From NCBI GenBank assembly GCA_946547305.1, contig CAMNOX010000001.1, positions 62,001-126,000 of the forward strand: a stretch of DNA of 64,000 bases, written 5' to 3'. The translations under genes were made by a program, and so were the position numbers. The first letter of the stretch is position 1, and each line of letters opens with the position of its first letter. Positions 37,789 to 46,492 of this stretch are shown here, in pieces. Below the pieces are notes generated by a model. It made no database searches and was not told the DNA's origin. It saw nothing but the letters and a program-made list of their open reading frames with translations. The stretch is from an uncultured Cytophagales bacterium (lineage in GTDB: Bacteria > Bacteroidota > Bacteroidia > Cytophagales > Amoebophilaceae).

Positions 37789-38283
37789 ATGGTAGACAAT
37801 AATAGGGCTTTTTGTGTTTTTAAGTATAATGGGAAAGACTATATATTAGCTACAAATATTTGCCCTTGTTGTTTTACTAATTGTTATGCCATATTAATAA
37901 AAGATGATTATGAAGATTATAGGTTAAGTCATAAACTTGAAGGTCTGAGAGAAGAATTAAAACGTAATAATATTGATTCAATAATATTTAATGGGAAGGA
38001 TTTTTTAATTTGTAATGAATATTTAAAATTTAAAAATTGGAGATGTTGTGTTTCTTGTAGACCTAAGCTATTTTCCTCTTACGCTAATGAAAGTATTAAG
38101 AATAAAGGTAATGAAAAAGAATTTTTGAAGATGATATTTGTTACAGATACAAATTTTGAAGAAAAAGCAGTAACTTTGGATTTATGTGAGAATGTAAAAA
38201 TAGTCGATTTATATGCTGAATTAACTATTATAGATAGGAAAACAGTTAATGAAGTAATGAAGAGTTTTAAGAATAAGTATTAA
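37789..38283 (+). CDS. Cys-rich protein, unknown function
   Basis: A 164-aa protein with no signal peptide of its own and no family I recognise. It has paired Cys motifs CPCCFTNC near residue 25-32 and CCVSCR near 85-90 that could bind zinc or form disulfides. The rest is mixed helix and strand. Because the upstream in-frame 54-codon frame supplies a signal-like N-terminus, the original protein may have been exported and about 217 codons long. Which start is used cannot be decided from sequence alone. Confidence 0.5.
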   Translation: MVDNNRAFCVFKYNGKDYILATNICPCCFTNCYAILIKDDYEDYRLSHKLEGLREELKRNNIDSIIFNGKDFLICNEYLKFKNWRCCVSCRPKLFSSYANESIKNKGNEKEFLKMIFVTDTNFEEKAVTLDLCENVKIVDLYAELTIIDRKTVNEVMKSFKNKY

Positions 38284-38561
38284 TTATCCTAATTTCTGTA
38301 CATAAACTATTACCGTTTTTACAACTATTTTATAATTGTATTGTGATGTTATCGGTATTACTATTATTATAGTACGGTCTGAGATATTTCTTGTTAGGCT
38401 TGTTTTTGTTAGTATTTTTATAGCATTATGAACTTGACGATTTTAGTAGAAGAACACTTTGATGTTGTTATAGAATTACTTATTTTGTATGCTTATAGAG
38501 TTTTTATATTATAATTTACTTAGAAAAATATTATAATTATTTTTTTATTAACGTACATTAT
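38284..38561. other. Gene-free spacer before rplY
   Basis: 278 bp without a supportable gene on either strand. T-rich on the plus strand. It must contain the promoter of the bL25 gene; no clear -35/-10 pair can be singled out. Confidence 0.45.
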
Positions 38562-39137
38562 ATGGAGTGTGTTGACTTAGTAGGTTATAATAGAAATGAT
38601 TTTGATAATAGTAATCTAAGGAAGGCTCGGGAGGGAGGTAATGTTCCTGGTGTTTTATATGGTTGTGGTGTGTTAAAGCATTTTTTTGTACCATGTTTTA
38701 CCTTAAAGAATGTTGTTTATACGAATAAGAAATATATATTAAATTTTAACTTAAATGGAGATATACATACTTGTATGTTGAAAGATATTCAATTTCATCC
38801 GGTTAGTGAAATGATTTTACATGTTGATTTTTTAAAAATTGACAATAAAAAGAAGGTTCTTACTATATTAAATATTACTACCGATGGAACGCCAGTTGGA
38901 GTTGGGAAGGGAGGATTATTATTACAAAAGAAGAAAAAATTAAAGGTTTTTGGACTACCTAAGGATATTCCAAGTCTTATTACATTGAATATTTCTTCAC
39001 TTGATAGCGGTGATACCTTGAGGGTAAGTGATTTAGATAGGATAAATGGATGTGAATATAAAGATAATCCTGTTGATCCTATTTTTACAATAAAAGCACC
39101 TGGTAAGTCTAGTTCTACTGATAGTAAATCAAAGTAG
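38562..39137 (+). CDS. rplY: Ribosomal protein bL25 (long, Ctc-type)
   Basis: Binds 5S rRNA in the large subunit. The 191-aa protein has the L25 N-domain (NLRKAREGGNVPGVLYG, DIQFHPVSEMILHVDFL) and the C-terminal Ctc domain (GTPVGVGKGGLL, LPKDIPSLITLNISSLDSGD). Typical Ctc forms are 190-220 aa, so this is full length, although the C-terminal tail is short. The gene precedes the contractile-injection operon after 117 bp and is probably unrelated to it. Assignment is firm. Confidence 0.95.
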   Translation: MECVDLVGYNRNDFDNSNLRKAREGGNVPGVLYGCGVLKHFFVPCFTLKNVVYTNKKYILNFNLNGDIHTCMLKDIQFHPVSEMILHVDFLKIDNKKKVLTILNITTDGTPVGVGKGGLLLQKKKKLKVFGLPKDIPSLITLNISSLDSGDTLRVSDLDRINGCEYKDNPVDPIFTIKAPGKSSSTDSKSK

Positions 39138-39221
39138 AGATATTGTTTTAGGTATTTAAAATTGGCTTTTTTATACGTAAGATTGTATTTTATAGAAAAA
39201 AATATATTGTTTTATAATTTT

Positions 39222-39237
39222 TAGTAAAATTTTACTA
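39222..39237. promoter_or_regulatory. 16-bp perfect palindrome upstream of the sheath gene
   Basis: TAGTAAAATTTTACTA is a perfect palindrome, 17 bases before the start of the tail-sheath gene. Short AT-only palindromes occur by chance in such DNA, but the position just upstream of the operon is what an operator would have. The shorter form AATTTTACT is also seen at other places in the window. Regulator unknown. Confidence 0.35.
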
Positions 39238-39254
39238 TATTTAATTATCAACGT

Positions 39255-40739
39255 ATGTCATTAAACCTACGTACACCTGGTGTATATACAGTCGAGAAGT
39301 CTAAATTAGGTGACTCGATAAGTCAGACATCAACAGCTGTAGCAGTATTTATAGGATACACGGCAAAAGCTTCAGTAAATGGGAAAAGTTTTCATATGGT
39401 GCCTGTTGTAATAAATTCATTGTCTGAATATGAATTATATTTTGGGAGACAGCCCAATCATGTATTCTCTTTAACTGAAACAGATAAACGTGAATCTGAT
39501 ATAAATATTGATGGAAAATCATATAATTTAGTTCAAAATGAGAATTCTAAATTTTATTTGTATTACTCATTAAAATTATTTTTTGATAATGGTGGATCAA
39601 GATGTTATGTAATTTCAATTGGGCAATATGAAGAAGACACAGATGAATTAGAAATAAGTAAGGATAGATTTAATGAAGCAATAGATAAATTAAAGAAAGA
39701 GGATGAGCCGACAATAATAGTGATGCCAGATAGTTTATTGCTATCAGAAGAAGATGGATCATATTATTCGGTTGTAACGCATGCACTATCACATTGTGCA
39801 GAAACAATGAACAAGGTAGCTTTATTCGATGTATATGGCGCTGATAAGGAATTACCTCTAGGTGAAGATAAAAACAAATATATTAAAAGGTTTAGAGAGA
39901 ATGCTGGCTTAGAAAATTTAAGTTATGGTGCGTGTTATTATCCATGGTTAGTAACAAATATAGTAACTCAAAATGATATTAATTATTCATATTTCGATTT
40001 GGAGCTTTTAAAACCTATAATAGAAGAGAAATATCAGACGGTTTTAGATAATTTGATAAAAGCTACAGATGAAGGTGAAAAAAAGTATTGGGATAGAGGA
40101 TTAAATGGATGTAAAGAATATGTCGCACTCAAAAAGATTATAGCTAGTAAATTAGGTATACTACCAGCTGCACCTGCTGTTGCTGGATTATATACAAAAA
40201 CTGATAACACGCAAGGTGTATGGATAGCACCAGCTAATAAAAATCTAAATTCTGTAATTGAACCAACGATAAAGATATCTAATGAGGAGCAAGAAAACCT
40301 AAATATAGACCCTATAAGTGGCAAATCAATAAATGCTATAAGAACATTTAGAGGTAGGGGTTGTGCAATCGTTTGGGGCGCTAGGACTTTAGATGGAAAT
40401 AGTCCAGAATGGAGATATGTTAATGTTAAGAGGTTATTTATATCAATTGAAAAGTCTATTGCAACTGCTTCTGCCAAGGTTGTATTTAAACCTAATGTTG
40501 CAATGACATGGTCGATAGTTAAAGCCTCAATAAATAACTATTTAACGGATTTATGGAGGAAAGGAGCACTTGTTGGAGCAACCCCTTCTGAAGCATTTTC
40601 AGTATTATGTGGTTTGGGAGAGACAATGGATCAAAATGATATCAATGAAGGTATTATGAGAATCCAGGTTGCAGCGGCTCCTTCACGACCTGCAGAATTT
40701 ATAGTAATAAGTTTTGAACAAAAGATGCATGGCAAGTAA
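39255..40739 (+). CDS. Contractile injection system sheath protein (Afp2/3/4-like)
   Basis: Phage tail sheath (FI) family, 494 aa. The N-terminus LRTPGVYTVEKSK is the usual opening, followed by VFIGYTAKA. The C-terminal half contains GKSINAIRTFRGRGCAIVWGARTLDG and AEFIVISFEQKM, the conserved end that links neighbouring subunits. The sheath contracts to drive the inner tube through a target membrane. In the Afp/T6SS-iv systems of intracellular Bacteroidota the sheath is the most conserved component. First gene of a six-gene cluster. Confidence 0.93.
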   Translation: MSLNLRTPGVYTVEKSKLGDSISQTSTAVAVFIGYTAKASVNGKSFHMVPVVINSLSEYELYFGRQPNHVFSLTETDKRESDINIDGKSYNLVQNENSKFYLYYSLKLFFDNGGSRCYVISIGQYEEDTDELEISKDRFNEAIDKLKKEDEPTIIVMPDSLLLSEEDGSYYSVVTHALSHCAETMNKVALFDVYGADKELPLGEDKNKYIKRFRENAGLENLSYGACYYPWLVTNIVTQNDINYSYFDLELLKPIIEEKYQTVLDNLIKATDEGEKKYWDRGLNGCKEYVALKKIIASKLGILPAAPAVAGLYTKTDNTQGVWIAPANKNLNSVIEPTIKISNEEQENLNIDPISGKSINAIRTFRGRGCAIVWGARTLDGNSPEWRYVNVKRLFISIEKSIATASAKVVFKPNVAMTWSIVKASINNYLTDLWRKGALVGATPSEAFSVLCGLGETMDQNDINEGIMRIQVAAAPSRPAEFIVISFEQKMHGK

Positions 40740-40765
40740 TAAAAAAGAAATAAAGAAATATAATT

Positions 40766-41239
40766 ATGGCAATAAATCAAGCATTAGTACCTAGTTTTGT
40801 GTCAGTTTCATATGATTCATTTGAATTAGTATTTGTAGATGCAAAGTTTTCGTTTAATTATGATAACAACTCTGGTTATTTAGAATCAATGACTACTTCT
40901 GGTAAAAGAAACTATTTACTTCGTAAGGGTGTTTCAATTACTCAATATGGAGATATATATATGGTTCTATCGAAAACTCCAGATAAAAAACAGGATGATT
41001 CTATAAAATTTCTTAGAGACAAGTTGAAGGAAATTTCAAAACTAGAAAATCCAAATGATTACTGTAAACCAATAGTTATTACAGCAAAAGATCCTGGCGA
41101 GGAACAGTTTTTTTCTGTTTCGTTTAGTGGTTATGTAGCTGAATTTAAAAATATACCTTCAAAAGACGGTATAGATTTTATAAATTATTTGGCTAGTTTT
41201 GTAATATTCGATGATTTAAGTGTAAAAATCGCAAATTAA
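40766..41239 (+). CDS. Contractile injection cluster protein, tube-sized, unassigned
   Basis: A 157-aa protein encoded 26 bp after the sheath gene. I cannot assign it to a family from sequence alone. It starts MAINQALVPSFVSVSYDSFELVFVDAKFSFNYDN, giving the alternating hydrophobic pattern of beta-strands, and ends in VIFDDLSVKIAN. The size (tail tubes are about 140-170 aa) and position suggest a structural or baseplate component. It lacks the central gp19 motifs seen in the gene two steps downstream. Confidence 0.6.
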   Translation: MAINQALVPSFVSVSYDSFELVFVDAKFSFNYDNNSGYLESMTTSGKRNYLLRKGVSITQYGDIYMVLSKTPDKKQDDSIKFLRDKLKEISKLENPNDYCKPIVITAKDPGEEQFFSVSFSGYVAEFKNIPSKDGIDFINYLASFVIFDDLSVKIAN

Positions 41240-41253
41240 ATAAAATAAAGATT

Positions 41254-41700
41254 ATGTCAGAGCAGATATCAAGGTCATTAACATTCGACCCAATTACGAA
41301 GGTATTTACAGAGGCTTCTTGTATGGTAAGTGAAATAGAAGTACCAAATGTATTAACGACTAAAATTATTGAAGTATATCCAACTAAAGAGAAATCCTTG
41401 CAGAGATTTAAAAGTAACGATATAAGGTCGATAGTTTCATTTAAGGTCAAATATATACCATTGAATAATGATGCTGGGAAAAAACTATTTTCTGAGGCAA
41501 AGAAGATTATTGATTCTGTACTTACAAAGGATTATATTCCAGCCGAATCTGTTATAAACGTTTTTAGAAATGGAGAGCTAGAGGAAACTACAGTAATCAA
41601 TGATTGTATACCAAAGACATGTGAAATAGATTTTTCTATTCATAATTACATAAGTATAGTATTTGAAATATGTGGTATAATGCAGCCTTCTTACCTATAA
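41254..41700 (+). CDS. Contractile injection cluster protein, tube-sized, unassigned
   Basis: A 148-aa protein 14 bp after the preceding gene and 3 bp before the next, so part of the same transcript. It shows beta-rich segments such as IRSIVSFKVKYIPLNN and YISIVFEICGIMQ. No family identified. The similarity in size to its neighbours and absence of a signal peptide support a cytoplasmic, structural role in the injection particle. It could be a second tube-like, adaptor or cap protein. Confidence 0.6.
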   Translation: MSEQISRSLTFDPITKVFTEASCMVSEIEVPNVLTTKIIEVYPTKEKSLQRFKSNDIRSIVSFKVKYIPLNNDAGKKLFSEAKKIIDSVLTKDYIPAESVINVFRNGELEETTVINDCIPKTCEIDFSIHNYISIVFEICGIMQPSYL

Positions 41701-41703
41701 TAT

Positions 41704-42144
41704 ATGCTAGATATTAGATTATCGTCAACTTATTCTTTCCAGATAGCTATTGATAATATAACAGATAGTGATGAACTGTTTTATTCTATTGAAGGGTTAT
41801 CAATGTTTTATAATTTACTTCCACAATTTCAAGGTGGTGAGAATAACGAAACGATGGTTACATCTACATTAAAGACTTCACCATTAATTGTAAAAAGGCC
41901 ATTAACAAATATAGTTTCTGGTTTTTCAAAATGGTGTATAGATACGTTAAATACAGGTACATTTCAGCCAGTATCGATGAATATATTTATTTTAAATTAT
42001 GATAGTGAAATTAATAATCATTGGATAGCAGAAGAAGCTTATCCATATGGTATGAAAATAAGCCCAATTAATATTGATAATGATAAGCCGGTTATAATGG
42101 AGGAAATACATGTTTTGTACAGAAAATTAAGGAGATTGAAATAA
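41704..42144 (+). CDS. Tail tube protein (gp19/Afp1/Afp5-like)
   Basis: 146 aa with the pattern of the phage T4 gp19 tube family: an opening strand YSFQIAIDNITDSDELFYS, then IEGLS at the usual EVSGL position, KRPLTNIVSGFSKWCIDTLN in the place of the tube motif LKRGLTD..W, then SMNIFILNYD and EEAYPYGMKISPIN (compare NAWP). The C-terminus MEEIHVLYRKLRRLK matches the family's IE-x-L strand. It forms the hollow tube inside the sheath. The stop overlaps the next start by one base, which couples the two genes. Confidence 0.82.
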   Translation: MLDIRLSSTYSFQIAIDNITDSDELFYSIEGLSMFYNLLPQFQGGENNETMVTSTLKTSPLIVKRPLTNIVSGFSKWCIDTLNTGTFQPVSMNIFILNYDSEINNHWIAEEAYPYGMKISPINIDNDKPVIMEEIHVLYRKLRRLK

Positions 42145-42323
42145 TGTCGTTAATAATTAATGAATTAACAATTCAGACTAAACTTGTTGATGAATTTGAT
42201 GATCTGAATAAAAATGAGATATCAAAGGTATTAGATATTTTAAAAGCTGAGAATATCAAATTGAGAAAGGAGATAAAAATGCTCCAAGAGAAATTTGAAA
42301 ATATAAGACATATAGATCAGTAA
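42144..42323 (+). CDS. Small Afp6/DUF5908-like protein
   Basis: A 59-codon gene whose ATG overlaps the tube stop codon (TAATG). The N-terminus MSLIINELTIQTKLVDEF resembles the DUF5908 proteins (often MPIEIRELxI...) encoded at this very position, between tube and Afp7-like genes, in Afp-type clusters. The C-terminal two thirds are helical, rich in Lys and Glu (KAENIKLRKEIKMLQEKFEN). Its precise role is unknown; the family assignment rests on position, length and N-terminal pattern. Confidence 0.7.
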   Translation: MSLIINELTIQTKLVDEFDDLNKNEISKVLDILKAENIKLRKEIKMLQEKFENIRHIDQ

Positions 42324-42336
42324 TAGTAAATAAAAT

Positions 42337-43512
42337 ATGGGTGGGATTTGTAGATTGCTTATAAAAGCTTATAGCGATAATTCTTTTACATCAGAAAAGG
42401 GTGAATATACATCGACTATAAATCCTACAAATCTGAAAATTTCTTCTAATGTATCATATAGTAATTTTTATTCATTTGGAAATAATAATCTGCTTAGATA
42501 CAATCATTCTGAGCCAAGAATAATGTCTTTTTCTTTACTACTAGATAACACAGGCATTTTCCCGAATTCGAATATAGAGGTTAAGACGCAACTGAATAGT
42601 CTTGAATCGTTACTTGAAGGTTATCAGAAGGATATAAATGAACCATATTATGTAAGAGTAATTTGGGGAACTATCGATTTCAAAGGTAAATTAAATAAAC
42701 TGTTTATTAATTATTCGTACATAAAGGAAGGAGGGGATATATTACGTGCTCAGGTAGATTTGGAAATAATCGAACAGGTATTAGATTTATCGAAACCGAC
42801 ATCGCAAAAGGAAGTAAAAAATGATAAACAATCTGATTCATCTAAAAATAAAGACTCTGAATCACATTCAAATAGTGCGGGAAATAAATCTAATAGTGAT
42901 GTAGCTGGGAAACAGGCTGCAAATAATGTTACTTCTGAAGACGTAAATAAAGATACTGATGATAATGCAGAGAATAATAAGAATAACCCTAATGACCAGA
43001 AGGATAAAAATATTGGGGAGGAACAAAATATTGAGGAAAAACAGAATTTAGAAAATAATAATTTAGATGAAAATAATCAAACAGATAATAAAAAATCATC
43101 AGATGAAAATAAAACAAATGATGAAGAGAATAATGATAAAGGCACTGATGCCACAAATAACGAATATGGACCTAATGCAGCTGAATCTTCTTCTAAACAG
43201 ATTATGGTTAAGGCCGGAGATTCATTGCCATCGTTGATTAGTGAAGGGTTAAAATCAATGGGAATGTCACTAAAAAATATTGGTGAAATAATAAAATCTG
43301 CGGTATGTAAGTTCGCTGCGTTTAATCTATTGGACACAATACGAAAATTAATTAAAGGTGTTATTGCAAAAATACCAAATCTAGTAACGCTTATTAAACA
43401 ACTGATAAAAAAAGCAAAGGAAGTTGCAAAAAAGGGAGTAACATTTGTGAAGAAAAAAACTAATGTCGCTAAAAATAAAGTTCAAAGTGGTGTTTATAGG
43501 TTAAGAAGATAA
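42337..43512 (+). CDS. Afp7-like injection-system protein with long linker
   Basis: The 391-aa protein begins with a CIS-tube type domain at about residues 1-150 (opening RLLIKAYSDNSF, NPTNLKISSNVSY, and YYVRVIWGTIDFKGKL) as in Afp7, which connects the tube to the spike in Afp-like particles. A 130-residue disordered Asn/Asp/Glu/Lys region follows. KQIMVKAGDSLPSLISEGLK at about 288-307 may be a LysM remnant. The C-terminal third is basic and helical (KKAKEVAKKGVTFVKKKT). The cluster ends here; the spike, baseplate and ATPase genes are not in this window. Confidence 0.75.
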   Translation: MGGICRLLIKAYSDNSFTSEKGEYTSTINPTNLKISSNVSYSNFYSFGNNNLLRYNHSEPRIMSFSLLLDNTGIFPNSNIEVKTQLNSLESLLEGYQKDINEPYYVRVIWGTIDFKGKLNKLFINYSYIKEGGDILRAQVDLEIIEQVLDLSKPTSQKEVKNDKQSDSSKNKDSESHSNSAGNKSNSDVAGKQAANNVTSEDVNKDTDDNAENNKNNPNDQKDKNIGEEQNIEEKQNLENNNLDENNQTDNKKSSDENKTNDEENNDKGTDATNNEYGPNAAESSSKQIMVKAGDSLPSLISEGLKSMGMSLKNIGEIIKSAVCKFAAFNLLDTIRKLIKGVIAKIPNLVTLIKQLIKKAKEVAKKGVTFVKKKTNVAKNKVQSGVYRLRR

Positions 43513-43615
43513 AAAAATTTAGATTAATTCATTATTTGTTACTTATTTATAGTTTGATTCAGATTATAATCTAAATATTATAGAAATATTGTTAAATTGC
43601 TTGTTAAACTTACAG

Positions 43616-45016
43616 TTAAAACACTTTAACTTTTCTATTAATCTTTGATTCAATTTCTTTATTTAAGATATTAATAGTATTTTTTATTTTCTTATCATTT
43701 CTTGACAATAGCTCTATTGTGTTTATAGCGTGTATTACTGTACTATGATCACGTCCGCCAAATAGAGATCCAATAGTTTTTAATGGGCATTCAGTATATT
43801 TTTTTGCAATATACATTGCAATTTGTCTAGCTAAAGATATATCTTTATGCCTGTTTTTACCCAACATATCTTCAATAGAAATCATAAAATATGCTGATAC
43901 TGTATCTATTATCTTATCAACAACAAGGTCATTAGAGGCGATTTTATTTATGATTTTTTTAATAAAAGCTATATCAATATCGTGATAGGAAGAGATATTG
44001 GCAATAGCGGTTATCATAATACCCTCCATTTCCCTAATATTGGAGTTTACACGTTGAGCAATATATTCCAGTACAGGCTTAGGTATGTTATATTCATTAG
44101 CAAACTTAGATTCCAATATAGCAATTTTAGTTTCTAAATCAGGTGTATTTATATCTGCAGTTACGCCCCATTTAAATCTTGATACGAGCCTGGTTTGTAA
44201 TCCTTCTAATTTATTTGGCGGCTTATCACTTGTGAGGACTATTGGTTTTCCCATTTGATAAAACTGATTAAATATAAAATATAAATTCTCTTGGGTTTTT
44301 ATCTTGTCTTTTAAAAATTGAACATCATCTAATAATAGTACATCTACATCACGATAGAACCTGGAAAATTCTTGTGGGTCATTAGATCTAATACTATTAA
44401 TAAATTGTTCAATAAAAACAGTAGTTGGAATAAAAACTACAATTTTATCTTTAAAATCGTTTTTTATTTTATTCCCTATTGCGTGTAATAGATGTGTTTT
44501 CCCCAAACCTACATCACTATGTATCATTAGCGGACTAAATGGATTATTTATCGGTATTTTGGCTATTGATTCAGCTGTAGATTTTGCAAGTTGGTTACAG
44601 GCTCCTTCGATAAAATTATCAAATGTATATTTTGGATTTAGTCCAGAAATATCATCTATGTCTGCAAAATTTTTTTTTATAAAAGATAAATGATTATTAA
44701 TTATTCTACGATTAGCACTAATACTATTTCTCTTTTGTTCAATGTCGATTTTTCGAACACAGTAAACAAGTTTTATATTATTACCACTTATTTTATTTAA
44801 TGCATTAGTAATTACATCAGAATAATGATCACTTACCCATTCATAAAAAAAATTATTAGGTACTTCAAGAGACAATCTATTGTCCTTTAAATCTTTAGGG
44901 ACAATAGGTTTTATCCATGTCTTAAACGTATCATCATCGAAACATTTTTGCAATTCCAAACTACATTTATCCCACAATTCCTCAAATCCAAGCAAATTAC
45001 TCATAATCAATGCCAC
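43616..45016 (-). CDS. dnaA: Chromosomal replication initiator DnaA
   Basis: Binds DnaA boxes and opens the origin. The 466-aa protein has Walker A SDVGLGKT (167-174), Walker B VDVLLLDDVQFL, and the C-terminal DNA-binding signature GGRDHSTVIHAI. Two ATGs are near the start (codons 1 and 5); either could be used. It lies downstream of rnpA on the same strand with a 17-bp gap. rpmH, often next to rnpA, is not visible. No cluster of DnaA boxes was found nearby, so this need not be the origin. Confidence 0.96.
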   Translation of the reverse strand: MALIMSNLLGFEELWDKCSLELQKCFDDDTFKTWIKPIVPKDLKDNRLSLEVPNNFFYEWVSDHYSDVITNALNKISGNNIKLVYCVRKIDIEQKRNSISANRRIINNHLSFIKKNFADIDDISGLNPKYTFDNFIEGACNQLAKSTAESIAKIPINNPFSPLMIHSDVGLGKTHLLHAIGNKIKNDFKDKIVVFIPTTVFIEQFINSIRSNDPQEFSRFYRDVDVLLLDDVQFLKDKIKTQENLYFIFNQFYQMGKPIVLTSDKPPNKLEGLQTRLVSRFKWGVTADINTPDLETKIAILESKFANEYNIPKPVLEYIAQRVNSNIREMEGIMITAIANISSYHDIDIAFIKKIINKIASNDLVVDKIIDTVSAYFMISIEDMLGKNRHKDISLARQIAMYIAKKYTECPLKTIGSLFGGRDHSTVIHAINTIELLSRNDKKIKNTINILNKEIESKINRKVKVF

Positions 45017-45033
45017 ACAAGATATCTACCACT

Positions 45034-45411
45034 CTATAGACATACTCTAGTGTTAATATAATTATCAACAAAAGTAACAAAGTCATTTTCAATTTCTCTA
45101 AATCCTACAATAACAGGCTCTTTATATATAAAATTCAAAAACATAACTTTGTCTGTGCCAATAAGAATCCTACTTTTGTTTAGTCTGTAAACTTCTCTTA
45201 TCCTTCTTTTTATTAAATTTCTATCGACAGCCCTCTTAAATAATTTTTTGCTAATAGATATAAGTATTTTGACATTACTATGGTCAACTTTATCTGTAAT
45301 AAGTACTTTATATCTAAGATATTTGCACTCAATACCTTTTGCAGATTTTAACATACAGATTAGTCTATGGCTTCTAAGTATTTCGATTTTTGATAAGGTA
45401 TTCACCAACAC
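45034..45411 (-). CDS. rnpA: Ribonuclease P protein component
   Basis: The protein subunit of RNase P, which matures tRNA 5' ends. The 125-aa protein has the RNR motif KRAVDRNLIKRRIREVYR at about residues 65-82, the family signature, plus KGIECKYLRYKVL strands. The N-terminal KIEILRSHRLICMLKSAKG corresponds to the usual leader-binding helix. It is adjacent to dnaA, with no rpmH beside it. Assignment is good. Confidence 0.9.
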   Translation of the reverse strand: MLVNTLSKIEILRSHRLICMLKSAKGIECKYLRYKVLITDKVDHSNVKILISISKKLFKRAVDRNLIKRRIREVYRLNKSRILIGTDKVMFLNFIYKEPVIVGFREIENDFVTFVDNYINTRVCL

Positions 45412-45497
45412 TAGATATTTTAGTCTAAAATAATTTTCAGACTAAAAAAAATAATTCATAAGTCCTGATTTGTGAAAAACGCTAAGGAATCGGTTTA

Positions 45498-46439
45498 TTA
45501 GAAGGCTATATTAAACTCTGCGGTATATATGTTATTTTTATTATTGGCATTCATAAATGCAAGAAGAGCATTATTTTGGTTTTTACTTACATCATTGTTA
45601 ATACCGTAAAATGTTTCATTTTTAAATCCTGGTAATATTGATTGGCCTGTTTTGTTAATTTTAGATAAATAACCAGTATCTGAAATACTATATACAACAC
45701 TATTAGATAAATCAATATAAACATTATCAAGATTAATATCTTTGACACATAAATATTCAGGTCCGTCATTTCTACGGTAAATATCTGGTAGACTATCAAG
45801 TGATTTTTTTAGGTTAGTTAATGTGCATGTTGGATCTTTGATATTATGTTTGGTTGTGCTATCGATTCCAATTTTAACTTCCACTGTGACTATAATATTG
45901 TCTGAATAAGTAAATATATCGTATTTAGCATCTTCAATTTTATCAATCTCTTTTTTTGTAATAAAACCAGTAAAATTAAAATATTTGATAGTGACTGCCC
46001 CATCGTTGCTATAACTTACATTCCATTGATAATTTCTTTTTTTTCGATTTTTTGAATTTTTTAAAAAGCTTTCTAGGTTACTTTTTATTGCCGTCATCCT
46101 ATCTTCAAATTTTTTCTTTTCTTCATTTAGTCTCTGTTGCTGCTCTTTTGCTAATCTCTTTCGTTCTTCTTCCATTTTCTTATTCTTTTCCTCACCTGGG
46201 TTTCTTTTATCTAGATTTTTAGTACCCTTAATATCTTTAATATTTAATCTTCCAGCATCTCGGCTTGCTGTATTACTCTTCTTAGATATAGTTTTCTTTT
46301 TTTCCCCCCCCCCACCCTCATTAATTTCTTTATTTTTTTTACAACTATTGCAACAATTACTAGAATAAATAAAATCGGTAGAAATTATCATTAATAATAT
46401 AGATATTATGTTAGCTTTTGATACATTTTTTATAAACAT
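45498..46439 (-). CDS. Secreted Cys-N-terminal protein of the second family, with G10 tract
   Basis: A 313-aa protein: signal peptide ending DFIYS, then SNCCNSCKK, a G10 tract coding EGGGGE, an acidic-basic linker, a coiled coil (KRLAKEQQQRLNEEKKKFED) and a C-terminal domain from about residue 135. That domain shows the second family's motifs: WNVSYSNDGAVTIKY, TCTLTNLKKSLDSL, EYLCVKDI and YIDLSNSVVYSI. The domain recurs in genes at 46.5, 49.4, 51.0 and 55.3 kb. Ten C on the plus strand keep the frame at present. Function unknown. Confidence 0.7.
   Translation of the reverse strand: MFIKNVSKANIISILLMIISTDFIYSSNCCNSCKKNKEINEGGGGEKKKTISKKSNTASRDAGRLNIKDIKGTKNLDKRNPGEEKNKKMEEERKRLAKEQQQRLNEEKKKFEDRMTAIKSNLESFLKNSKNRKKRNYQWNVSYSNDGAVTIKYFNFTGFITKKEIDKIEDAKYDIFTYSDNIIVTVEVKIGIDSTTKHNIKDPTCTLTNLKKSLDSLPDIYRRNDGPEYLCVKDINLDNVYIDLSNSVVYSISDTGYLSKINKTGQSILPGFKNETFYGINNDVSKNQNNALLAFMNANNKNNIYTAEFNIAF
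46304..46313 (-). repeat. G10 homopolymer inside a coding sequence
   Basis: Ten consecutive C on the plus strand (G on the coding strand) in very AT-rich DNA, just after the signal peptide of the gene. The frame is currently intact; a change by one or two bases would cut the protein after about 40 residues. Confidence 0.8.
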
Positions 46440-46492
46440 AATATAATTAAGTATAAAAAAATTTAATTAAAAAAATAAGTGGTGTTTAATTA

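Noticed and set aside
43513-45500. Replication origin next to dnaA
   Set aside because: dnaA and rnpA are adjacent, but I found no cluster of TTATCCACA-type boxes and no rpmH. A short AGATTATAATCT palindrome at 43561-43572 is not enough.
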